DNA from: Haplomitrium mnioides
Lineage: Eukaryota > Marchantiophyta > Haplomitriopsida > Calobryales
Assembly: GCA_049999725.1 (NCBI GenBank)
Contig: JBNGIS010032408.1
Span: 24,540-64,812 of the forward strand
Direction of reading: 5' to 3'
DNA: 40,273 bases
Below are positions 21,235 to 31,061 of this stretch, one piece after another. Numbering within the stretch: the first letter of the stretch is position 1; every line of letters starts with the position of its first letter. The translations under genes were made by a program, and so were the position numbers. The notes below the pieces were generated by a model. The model was not told where the DNA came from, made no database searches, and saw only the letters and a program-made list of their open reading frames with translations.

Positions 21235-22663
21235 GTGCTATTTCTATGTTATGAATTGGATGATGAAGAGAGAAAAGTATATAAAGCACTGTTGGCAGAA
21301 TTTCAAGATGTGTTTGCTTGGTCATACAAAGATCTAAAGGGAATACCTACGGAACTTTGCGAGCATAGGATTTATCTGGAGGAGGGTGCTATACCGGTTA
21401 GACAAAGACAATACCGCCTAAACCCCAAATACTCTTTGCTAGTTAAAGAAGAGTTGGATAAACTATTGGCTGCCAACTTTATTTATGCAGTACCTTATAG
21501 TGAATGAGTGTCACCAACAGTGATAGTCATGAAGAAAAATAGGAAGATTAGATTGTGCCTGTATTTTAGGAGATTAAACCAAGCCACTAAAAAGGATTTT
21601 TATCCTTTACCATTCAATGATGCTATCTTAGATCAGGTGGCAAGAGCAAAATGTTATACATTTCTAGATGGATTCTCTAGTTACAACTAGGTGAGTATCC
21701 ATCCTGAAGATAGACTGAAAACTACCTTCACTACAGATTGGAGGACGTATGCTTATAATGTAATGCCATTTGTGCTATGTAACGCCCCAACTACTTTTCA
21801 GAGAGCAATGATACAGATTTTTAAACCTTATCTAAAGGATTTCATAGAAATATTTCTTGATGACTTTTGTGTGTATGGATCAAAGGAGGATCATCCTAGT
21901 CATCTAATAAAGACTTTTGAGAGATGCAGATGGGGTCAGTTAGGATTACACCCTGAGAAAAGTTTTATTGCGATGAATGAAGGATTATTATTGGGGCATA
22001 GAGTTTCCAAAGATGGTATCGCAGTAGATGTGGACAAAGTGAAAATTATAAAAGAAGTTAGGAGGCCTACAACAGTAACAAAAGTGAAAATTTTTGGGAG
22101 CTATAGGGTACTATAGAAGATTCATAGAAAACTACTCATGGATAGCTGCTCCACTTACCGATTTGTTGCAGAAAAACGTTGTATTTCAATGGGGAGAGGA
22201 GGCTCTGAAAGCTTTTGAGATGTTAAAAGAGAAACTTAGTATAGCTCGTGTCTTAAAACCTCCAGTTTGGGATAGAAAGTTCCATGTCTATGTGGATGTC
22301 TCTGCCTTTGCAATAGGCAATGTACTAAGTTAGAAGGATGAAGATAAGAAAGACCATCCAATTTATTATGCAAGTCAGAAATTGATTTCAGCTGAAAATA
22401 ATTATTTGGTGATAAAGAGAGAAGCATTAGGACTGATATTTTCAATTAGGAAATTCATACATTATCTGCTAGGGTATCCATTTGTGTTTCATGTTGATCA
22501 TAATTCACTGAAGTATTTAGTGAATAAACCTGATCTTTCTGGAAGGATAGCAAGATGGATGTTGCTACTCCAAGAATTTGATTTTGAAGTGGACGTAAGA
22601 CCAGGAAAGTCCCATCAGAATGCACACTTCCTATCCAGAATTCCAAGACCAGCCTTGGTATAA
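21235..22663 (+). pseudogene. pol: E2 reverse transcriptase and RNase H, broken
   Basis: RT motifs in order: EFQDVFAWSYKDLKGIP, AIPVRQRQYRLNP, KIRLCLYFRRLNQATKKDFY, FLDGFSSYN, catalytic FLDDFCVYG (21853-21864 encode FLDD) and LLGHRVSKDG. Stops after PYSE (TGA) and SSYN (TAG) fit Trp and Gln codons. The frame shifts at about 22090 within VKIFGSYRVL versus GAIGYYRRFIE. RNase H follows: YVDVSAFAIG, the Glu of KREALGLI and HVDHNSLKYLVNKP. The last acidic position reads NAHFLSRI where E1 has NADFFSRI, so a key Asp is His. A stop after GNVLS also fits CAG to TAG. Clearly inactive. Confidence 0.9.
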
Positions 22664-22739
22664 AGAGATTGGGATATATTTAAAAAGTTATATTTTACCT
22701 TTTGGTTTGAATAAAGAAGAGGTAGTATTTTTCTAGAAG

Positions 22740-23905
22740 GTGGCGCCGTATACAATCTATAAAGGAGTGTTGTATAAGAAAGGACCTGATGAGATTTTGA
22801 GACGTTGTTTAAGTCTTGATGAAGTTAAAAAGGTGATTGCTGCGTTGCACGATGATGAAGTAGGTGGACACTATGCCATGCGTAACACGGTGGAAAAGAT
22901 TCATGAGGCAAGGTATTGGTGGCCTACGATGTATAAGGATGTAAAGAGTTATATTCAGAGTTGTGACCCATGTCAGAGAGTAGGGAAACCAACAGCAAGC
23001 AGCCATTGGCCACTTACACCTATCTTACCTGTAACTCCATTTGAGAAATGGGGTATTGATTTTGTAGTATATTACACCAGTGTCCCAACACTATAAGAAT
23101 AGATATATATTAGTATGTACAGAATATGCTACCAAATGGATGGAAGCAAAAGCTACACGTAGAGATGGAGCAGTGGAGGTTGCTAACTTCCTGTTTGAGA
23201 ACATAATCACGAGATTCGAATGTCCGTTAGAGTTGATCAGTGATAGGGAAACTCATTTTCTGAATAAGGTGATTAAACATCTTTCTGACACCTATATGAT
23301 TAAACACAAGAAAACAATGCCTTATAACCCAAAAGCAAATAGACATACTGAAAGAGTTAATGGATTATTCTATAAGATTTTGACAAAGATTTGTTCAGCG
23401 TACTCATCAGGTTGGAAGAGCTTCGAAGATGTACTCAGCTTTGTGGGCTTACAAAATAGTGGAGAAAGTTACTATGAAGCAGACTCCATTCTATTTGGTT
23501 TATGGTACTCATTCCTTAGTACCAATGGAATGGGATGTGTCGTCAATTAGGATTGCTGAAGAAGAACAGATGCTAGAAGAGGAAAGTTTATTGAAGCGAA
23601 TGATGGACTTGGTCAAGCTGGAGGAAGAAAGAGTTCGGGCTCTGGTCGAAGCTGACAGAGTCTAGAACAAGAGGAAAGAAGGCTATGATTCCAAGCTCAA
23701 AAAGGTGAATATTGCTGAAGGGGATCTAGTACTTATGTATGACAATCGTTATTTTTGGTTCCCAGGGAAACTCCATGTAAGATGGATGGGACCTTATGTA
23801 GTTTCAAAATTTTATGAGAATGGATCATTGGAGTTAAAGACTTTAATAGGGGAAGTGTTAGAAACAAGAGTTAATGGATCAAGAGTGAAGCGACATTATT
23901 CGTGA
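22740..23905 (+). pseudogene. E2 integrase, three frames
   Basis: Zinc domain HDDEVGGHYAMRNTVEKIHE to CDPCQRVG, then core Asp in EKWGIDF (23058). The frame shifts near 23065-23080. The second Asp lies in ELISDRETHF (23242) and the Glu in RHTERVNGL (23350), so the three catalytic acids survive although QG became RE after the second Asp. Another shift near 23420 moves the C-terminal part (MYSALWAYKIVEKVTMKQTP) into a third frame. A stop at 23663 (TAG after ADRV) fits CAG. The tail NIAEGDLVLMYDNR and FPGKLHVRWMGPYVVSKFY matches the GPY-type module of E1. No chromodomain. Confidence 0.9.
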
Positions 23906-23929
23906 ACGCTTGCAAGGACACTACGCGAT

Positions 23930-23943
23930 GGAGGAGGGGGCTA
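23930..23943 (+). other. E2 polypurine tract
   Basis: GGAGGAGGGGGCTA directly precedes the TG of the 3' LTR, about 25 bases after the pol stop. Confidence 0.8.
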
Positions 23944-25306
23944 TGTGAGAGCATAGTTCATGACAGAAGGTCAAAAACTGCTTGAAGGAGTCTCTTCTGC
24001 ACGGTGGAGTGAGAAGGAAGTGGTAAAGCTTCAGTTTTGAGTGTAAAGTTGTAAAATGTAAAGATCAGAGGACATTTTGGTAGAAAGTGGAAAAGGAGAG
24101 AAGGCTAGGTGATGAGGAGGTTGGTCTTTTTTAGTGAAAAAAAAAACTTTTGTTTGGTAAAACTAATCTAAGTGTTGAGCACCAGCTAGCCCCTATATAC
24201 CTATCTGTCTATTCCTGTCATATGTATTGGTGGACAGCTTGCCCAAGAGCTAGGTGAAGAGTATCGATGGAAATCGGTGCCCTAAACTAGGTTCGTCCAG
24301 GGGTAGGGAAGTTAAGTGGTGGCTTTACACCCCTGTAGGGCTGCCTTTCAAAAGGAAGTTAGTGTGAATTGCTTATATAGTGCTTCTAAGTTGTTAGGAA
24401 GTACTTATGGGATATTTTGAGGTGCTCGGGAAGGCCACCTATTACAAAGTGTTCGAGTGAGAACTAGGTGGATTACGGTTGTGAATCCGCGTCGATGGAG
24501 AATTTGTCAGTGTTCTGTGGTGTAGATTGGTAAGAATTGTGGAATTTTGCCATGGATCGAGAACAAGTTGGATAGAAAAAAATAAAATTTAATGATCGTT
24601 CTGTGGAATTGAATTTTGATGTTGATTTAGAAACAGCAGTTGTTGGCACGATTGGTTGTTTGGATTACGGATCAGAAATGTGTGTAAGATTCCAAAGTTG
24701 AGGAAGAACGCCTTGCGAAGAATTATGAGTGCGAGTGCTGAATGAAGATCTTTTGCAAAATTGGAAAAGGGAGAATGAGGAATTCAAAGGAAATTGACCA
24801 GTTGTAGAATTTCCTCTGGGATAGGTAGTTTGCGAATTAATCTCCAGAGGAGAGCCCTATGGAATTTGAAGGTCTTTCTTCTGTATACTAGTGGTGATGA
24901 AGGCCGCGATGAAACAAAATATGATGGGTGAGAAAGAGGAGAATTCATGTGGAAAAGAGACCTGCGAGGAGGCTACTGGCGTTGTCAAAGGACTCCATTG
25001 TAGTAAGAGAATGTGAAGAATGTTTTTGTGAGGAATCGAATTGAAGGTCTGCTGTGAGGTGGAAATCGATCGAGCTACTGCGCGATCAGGTGGAATTAAA
25101 ATTTTAAAAGGAATAGGAATGATTTTGAAAGCAAGCGGAAAGAAGATCCGAAGGGTCCGTGAGTCCAAAGAAGGCGTCGGAACTATGTCTTCCGTTGTAA
25201 GGAGCCCTGGTTAAGGGGGTTCCAATTCGTCTTCCGTTGTAGGATACCCCGGTTAAGGGGGTTCCGATGAGTGTTTGTGTGGGGATCCAAAGTAGAGATC
25301 TCTGGG
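23944..25306 (+). repeat. E2 3' LTR, truncated
   Basis: Starts TGTGAGAGCATAGTTCATGAC and parallels 15137 to about 16480 with scattered, mostly transition differences. Near 25188-25268 a 42-bp segment (TCTTCCGTTGTA to GGGTTCC) is present twice, while the 5' LTR has one full copy. After AGTAGAGATCTCTGGGCA the sequence changes to the integrase of E3 on the other strand; the 5' LTR continues instead for another 1.5 kb. Confidence 0.88.
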
Positions 25307-26251
25307 CATGATTGGTTTTTGCCCCTGCATCAATTCAGCTGGCATATAGCCAATCACTGAGCTATGAGTAGTTCTGTCAGCCCAAAGTGCAAATGGTAGT
25401 AGCCTTGGCCACTCACCTACTTTCCCTCTACATGCTTTAACAAGGGCCTTTACAATAGGAGGATGCCCACGCTCACTCTTAGCATTTCCTTCAGGATTAT
25501 ATGTTGTAGTGAGAGCAAGATTAATCCCACATCTCTGAAAGAATTCTCTAGCTTCATGAGTATTTAACTCACCTCTGTCAGCTGTGATCTTTCCCACACA
25601 ACCATATCTTGACACCACATCTTCTAGCAAAAACTGACAAATATTCTCTGTAGCCTTGGTTCTCAATGCTCTTCCCTCCACTTGATTGGATAAATCTTCT
25701 CTTGCTAGGACCAAGTACTTCATTTGCCACACTCCTGGTGGCATAGCAACAAGATCCACTACCCACTTATAGTGCAAAGCAAGTGGATACGTTGGATGTA
25801 ACCCATCCCTGTGCCGAAGCTCTGAATACATCTGACAGGTTTGACAGGACTCTACAAAATAGACCACATTCCTATACATATTTTTCCACCAATATTTTTC
25901 CTTCAATTTTGCAAAGGTGCCATAAATGCCTCTATGCCCAGTCCCTAAGCTACAATGAAATTCATTCAGCAACTCTTTTTGTGTCTTTTTCTCACACACC
26001 ACCTTTCGTGGTATATCATGGCCTCTTTTCGCCCTCTTCTATAAGTAGCCTTTTGCCAAGAGATAGTTGTAGGCTTTCTGCCTTACTTGCTTGAATTGAG
26101 CTTCACTCCATTCTATTTTTCTCCTCAATGTACTTAAATAATGGCCAATATCCAGCCACTCTCCTTCATAAAGCTCTTGCATGAATGGTTCTTCTCTCTT
26201 TTGTGCACGTGAATAAAATTCAGTGCCTACATCATCAATGTCTTCAACCAT
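25307..26251 (-). pseudogene. E3 integrase, 3'-truncated
   Basis: Reading leftward from 26251: a linker (MVEDIDDVGTEFYSRA), a TAG at about 26041 where Trp is likely, then the zinc domain (HCSLGTGHRGIYGTF to CQTCQMYSELRH). The core shows Asp in KWVVDLVAMPPG (25754-25756), Asp in KITADRGELNTHE (25577-25579) and Glu in GNAKSERGHPPIV (25472-25474). The frame runs through GYMPAELMQGQKPIM and then enters E2 LTR sequence near 25306; the residues read beyond this point are an artefact of the fusion. The LVLAREDLSNQVEGRAL segment distinguishes this lineage from E1 and E2. The end of the integrase is missing. Confidence 0.9.
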
Positions 26252-27094
26252 CTTGTCCTCTTGCTCATATCTGCCACTGGATTATCCTTTCTTGCTATGT
26301 GTTTGAATTCTGGATTCAATGACTTGATATAGGCAATCCAGCGCAACATTGCACTGTCATGCGTGTTGCAGTTGGTAGTCATCTCCAACAAAGGCAAACA
26401 ATTTGTTTCCACAATGAGTGGTGCTCTTATCAGGTATTCTTTCTCAGCTTTCATGGCTACAACCACCTCCCATAACTCTCTTTTCACCTGTGGATAGCTT
26501 CTTTGTCGTTTGCTCAACACTTTTTCTCCAAACCGAATTGCAAACTGATTTCCTTCCTCATCATTTTGCCCAATGGCCCAACCTATAGCAATAGGACTGG
26601 CATCTACAGTCAAGATCACTGGCTTCTCATTTTCATAGCTCACTTTTTGAAGAACAAGCTGAGAAGATAGTAATTTCTTCAGCTTTTGCACTGCTGTGGT
26701 ATGGATATCTTCCCACCGAAACTCTTTTCCTTTGCGCAACAAATTGTACAAAGGATCTGCCACATGTGCAAAATGAGGGATCCACACATAGTAGAAAACA
26801 CATGCTTCTAGAAATCTGCACACCTCTGTTGCTGAGCTACATGTATCCTTTAGTCGCTGAATGGCATCAATCTTCTTTTGATCGGGTTTTCGGCCAAACC
26901 AGCCACATAGGTGCCCAACAATCACAACCTCACGAACTCCAAAGGATGATTTTACCCCTGACAAAGTAAAATGTACTTCTTCCAACCTTGTCAAAATCTG
27001 ATCACAATCAGAAATATGATCCATGACAAATTGTCGACACCAATATAGATTCTTCCTTTTTCTCTTCTTCTATGCATCCTTTAATTGGAATATC
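26227..27094 (-). pseudogene. pol: E3 reverse transcriptase C-terminal part and RNase H
   Basis: It begins at the E4 insertion point with IPIKGCIEEE, then needs a one-base shift near 27045 to reach MDHISDCDQILTRLEEV, FTLSGVKSSFGVREVVIVGH and CGWFGRKPDQKKIDAI. RNase H has ILTVDASPIAIGWAIGQ, Glu in KRELWEVVVAMK and NPVADMSKR. The third acidic position reads VETNCLPLL, with Asn (26401-26403) where an Asp is expected, a G-to-A type loss. A frame change near 26240 joins it to the integrase frame. The context is entirely retrotransposon. Confidence 0.88.
27090..27094. repeat. Target-site duplication of E4, left copy (ATATC)
   Basis: ATATC immediately before TGTCAGTCAG, repeated at 37700-37704 right after GCGACA. 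Five bases is the usual gypsy duplication length. Confidence 0.93.
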
Positions 27095-28650
27095 TGTCAG
27101 TCAGTGGTTTGGAGTACTAAAGCTGAATTTGCAAAATCAAAAGCACCATTGGCCATATGTTCCCTTTGCATGTGTGAAGGCCTCTCAAGAACAGCTGATT
27201 ACCTCAAACAGATGATAAGAGTAGGGTGCATGAGTCTTGGGAGGGAAACAGGATTATGGCGGAGGAGAGGAGGAAGGAGAGCAGTGATCGCCAGTTAGAG
27301 GAAGGGCCACATTTTCAAATTCAAAGCAAGCCAACGAGAATCCGTGGGTCTAAGGAGGATGCGGGGATCGAAGCTTGGGGAGAAGGAACAAAGCAGCCAC
27401 CCATGGCGAGGCAATCGCAAGAGGAAGAGGAAGGGATCAACAACAAGGAAGCTCGAAGGCACTCTGAAGAAAGGTAGATCGCGGGGGTCCTGCAGCAGCC
27501 ACAAATTGAGAAACAAGCATCAGAAGTTGACAAGAGGAGGTGAGATTGTCACGAGGGTGAGCAAGGCCAGGGAAGAGGGACGCCTCGATCCCACAAGCAA
27601 GAGCGAGCCCTGCAGAGGCCGATCGAACGCTCCATTCGAGTCGGTAAGTCCTGGCAAAAGAGTGGAGTCTCCGAAAGGTCCCGCAAGAGTCCACGGAAAC
27701 GTGGTGTCTCCAAAGCCTTCGCGGGATTCTGCGGACGACGTGGCGGCACCAGGAGGCCCACGGATCTGCGGACAGGCGCCTCCCTAAGTGGGGAGCCCAC
27801 TTAACCTAGTTCCGATCTGTCTTACGGTGTGGGGAGCCCGGTTAAGAGGGATCCGCAAGGAACCCAACATGGGAGCAAGGAAAGGGGCCCGAAACAACAA
27901 CTTATCGCGGGTCTGGCCGAAGGAAAACGGGAGAGTGCCGGAAGGGCGATGTATCAAAGATCCGAGAGGGGGAGGAGCGTGGAAGCCGAAGGGGCAATCT
28001 AGCAAAGATTTGTGAAGAGGAAACTGAGAGAAGAGCCGAAAGGGGGACTGATCACCAGTCTGACTGAATAAAAGCGAGTGAAGGCAAAAAGGCGACTTGT
28101 CGGCGAACCGGTTCGAACGACACGCATCAGTGGCGAAGCAATGACCCATTGCCAACCGTCCAACGGGAAGAAGGCTAAGCCAAAAGGGCGATATGACGCC
28201 TATCCGGTGGGGGGAAACGAAGGGCACGACAAAAGGACGATATATCGGTGAATCGGCAAGCGAGATGAAAGCGGCCGGAAAATGAAGCTAACGTCGGTGC
28301 GGCCGACGAAGAAGCTAGCGGCGCCGAAAGGGTGACTCTTTGCTGCTTCGGCATGTAGATAGGTAAAAGTTCGATAAGGTGCGGCAGTCGTTCGAAAGTT
28401 CGAAAGGGCGAATGGTCCGAAAGGGCCTAGTAGTTCTTATAGCGAGCTTTTGGAAGTGTTAACGAAGATAGCCTCAGATCCGCGTGTAGTTCTTACTTTG
28501 AAGGTACATTGAAACGGCGACATCGGCAACGTTCTTATTCAGCGAGTAGGGGAAGTCCGTGGTGGTTCTACGGATGACCTGGCAAGAGCTGGGAGTCCGC
28601 GAGAGGCTTCGGAAACGTGGCACGCTGAGGAGCCACGATGTCTTTCCGAA

Positions 28651-29015
28651 GGTCAACTTCGGAAGAAGGGTCTGTGCGACAGTCCGCCTACCCCTTTGCG
28701 GGGCGGCGTCGGACGGTGCCCTACGGATGACGTGGCGCCTTGGGAAGCACGCATGGGTTCCGTAGGTCAACATCGGAAGGAGGTCAGCGTGATGGTCTGC
28801 CTACCCCTTTGCGAGACGGCGTTGGACGGAGGCCTTCGGAGGACATGGCGACTCCAAGGATCCTGAGGCAATTCACGGGACATGCGGCGCAAGGAGAGGA
28901 GCTCACCTAACCTCGGGCAACGTGCGGGTCAACTGCGGAAGGAGAGGTCAGTGCGACGGTCAGCCTACCCCCTTGCGGGGCGGCATCGGATGGCAGTGCA
29001 GCGGATGACGTGGCG
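28651..29015 (+). repeat. Three diverged tandem modules in the E4 5' LTR
   Basis: GGTCAAC followed by CGGAAG, then GCCTACCCC and TTGCGGGGCGGCGTCGGA-like sequence, starts at 28651, 28765 and 28927. The first and third end in GATGACGTGGCGC. The 3' LTR has the same set at 35435, 35549 and 35711. Spacing of about 114 and 162 bp is unequal, so these are old diverged copies. Confidence 0.75.
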
Positions 29016-29430
29016 CGAGGAGAAAAAAAGGAGAATCTACGAGGGGATCTAAGGAGATTCCTTGGAGTTGGTTCCATGGGGCGCTACGGAACTCGATTCT
29101 TCGGACCTGGTTCTGCATGAATCTGCAAAATCTCTTCCCGCAAGATTCCTCGGAGCTCCTCATTCAAGTTACCGTTGTCCTTGGCTTTTCCTCAACCAAC
29201 TGCAGGACACGCGGCGCTTTCTCCCATCCCGTGGTAACGGAATTACCGAACAGTGAAGCCACGCGTCGTCCTCCATTATTCCGAGCTAACAGCAATAACG
29301 ACTATTCATCGGATCGGGCGTCAAGGGGCAAGGCGCGAGGGGAGTATACATTGTTTGCCTTCAAATTCTTTTAGGTTGATGCACGAGCAATTGTTGGAGA
29401 TATAGCGATGCGAGGCACGAGATTCGCTCA

Positions 29431-29912
29431 TGGTAAGGCAGGGCGATAATTCAGTGAAGGCTACGTGAAGCAGAGGTACTAGCCCAAGGGGAACCGAGGG
29501 ATTTAAAGGAGGATTGGAGGGAGACCCACGTGACCTCATCCTTGTAGGCGAATCAGGGCGGAGGGTTACTGATACGATAGCTAGAAGGAGTTTTTTGGTC
29601 AGCTGAGAACTAAGGAGGGGCTGCCGAGTAGGGAGCTTGGGGTCGTCTCGGCGTTTCACGAGCAATTGCGGGGCGTGACAGCGATAGCAAGAAAGGGGAA
29701 TCGCAGATGGTAAGGCAGGGCGATAATTCAGTGAAAGCTATGTGAAGCAGAGGTACTAGCCCAAGGGGAACCGGGGGATTTAGAGGAGGACTGGGGGGAG
29801 ACCTAGGTGACCTCATCCTTGCAGGTGGAGGGTTACTGATACGATAGCTGGAAAGAGTTTTTGGTCGGTTGAGAACTAAGGAGAGGCTGCCAAGTAGGGA
29901 GCTTTGAGTCTC
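29431..29912 (+). repeat. 277-bp tandem duplication in the E4 5' LTR
   Basis: TGGTAAGGCAGGGCGATAAT starts at 29431 and again at 29708. Both copies run through GAAGCAGAGGTACTAGCCCA and GGGTTACTGATACGATAGCT to GAGAACTAAGGAG. The second copy has a small deletion. The E1 LTR has a single copy. Confidence 0.85.
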
Positions 29913-30912
29913 TCGGCATTCCCTTGTGCAAGCGCATCAACCCAGAGTGTTCGGAGAACACTCTGGTGTGTTATTCTTCAAGTGGGAGGGGGGGCTGTGC
30001 GAGTGCCGGTGCACTGGGCGTAGTAAGACCCGTCGAGGCTCGAGGGTGGAGTGGGCTACCTGCAGCTGGTAAAGCTGTCTTCAAGAGGTGGAAGTAAAAG
30101 AAACTCTCTTCCTAGCTTGAGGAAGTAAAAGTAGGGCTTCTCGCGAGGGAAGTTAAAAAACTATCTGGAGAGGAGGGTGTGTGGGTTGCTGGGCTGCAGT
30201 TGTAAGGCAGCGGGACTCATAAGGGAAGTATTATCAGTTAGAAATCCATAGGGCCTTCAGAGACTCTATTTTCTCTTGCACATAGTGCACAAATGTGTTT
30301 GTTCATATTTGTGTAGTTAAATTTCCTTTCTGCATTGTGTTGTAAGTTGTATTAGATTAGGAGACACAGATCAGCTGAGCAGACCTTAGGGATAGCCTTG
30401 AAGGAGGAGTCCAATCCCTTGACACAAGTCTGGCATCCTAGGGGTAAATGTTCTCTGGTTTGATTCTGTTGCATAGATTATGACTTAGTGCATTAGAATA
30501 GTTAGGATAATCTAGTTTAGCTTTGTGACAACCTTGAGAGGGGGAGTCTAGCCTTTTGTAGTGTTGAGCTGTGCAGGTCACCAACACCATTCTACCCACG
30601 CACAAATAAGGTAGTAGGACCTACGTCATTGGGTCCTAGGAATAAAGAGGAAGAATCACACAAATCACAATTGGGTGTTATGAATGTGGACCTGAGAGAA
30701 TGGTTGAATGTCTGACTTGAGTGTATGAAGAAGAAGAGTGAGAAAAGCATACTAGGCCTGTAAGGAGAGGAAGAGTCCTTAAGGTCTAAAAGTGGTAACT
30801 AGCAAGGGACCATCTAAAAAAAGAACCTGAAAGCCCGAAACCCGTCCTCCCATGCCTCGAAACAGGGCATGAAAAGGTTAAGACCCAAAACAGGGGAGCG
30901 ACATGAAATTTT

Positions 30913-30929
30913 TGGCATTAGAAAGAGGG
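30913..30929 (+). other. Possible degenerate primer-binding site of E4
   Basis: TGGCATTAGAAAGAGGG lies nine bases after the 5' LTR end (30903) and aligns with the candidate in E1. The first four bases match the tRNA-Asp-type site of E2, but the rest is poor. Confidence 0.3.
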
Positions 30930-31061
30930 TCAAGGGTTTGAAAAAACCCGAGACCAACCTGAACCACAAAGACCACTGTGTGCACAAGAGACTCAAGTCA
31001 GTCGGTGAGAAGGTTACTTCCGAGAAACAGAGCAACTGGGGGTTGAGGCTATTGAGGAAGA

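Larger units (their letters stand above)
15137..25306 (+). mobile_element. E2: second Ty3/gypsy element, related to E1, degenerate and 3'-truncated
   Basis: It begins TGTGAGAGC in satellite DNA. Order: 5' LTR (15137-18053), primer-binding site, gag, protease, RT, RNase H, integrase, polypurine tract, 3' LTR (from 23944). The internal length is 5890 bp, almost the same as E1. Pol is clearly homologous to that of E1 but well diverged, and base composition is more AT-rich. The 3' LTR stops near 25306 against the cut end of minus-strand E3. The left flank would give a target duplication of CAACT, but the right flank is lost. Many stops and several frameshifts make it older-looking than E1 or E4. 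Confidence 0.93.
25307..27094 (-). mobile_element. E3, left fragment (3' part: RT end, RNase H, integrase)
   Basis: Minus-strand gypsy element whose 5' part lies at 37700-40273 on the other side of E4. Removing E4 and one copy of ATATC joins RT across FLDD and IPIKG without losing a base. The left edge is not a natural end: integrase stops in mid-domain at the junction with the E2 LTR, and no 3' LTR or polypurine tract of E3 is present. Its pol is far from those of E1, E2 and E4. Confidence 0.9.
27095..30903 (+). repeat. E4 5' LTR (3809 bp)
   Basis: From TGTCAGTCAGTGG to GGGGAGCGACA. It contains four perfect ACGTGGC motifs (27738, 28615, 28740, 29008) and one ACGTGGT (27699), a block of three related modules (28651-29015) and a 277-bp tandem duplication (29431 to about 29912). 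A GTCTTACGGTGTGGGGAGCC segment at about 27818 recalls the E1 and E2 LTRs. The distal end (about 30280-30360) aligns with the TATA-bearing part of the E1 LTR. No supported gene; reading frames here are shared with neither strand of the partner LTR in intact form. Confidence 0.92.
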
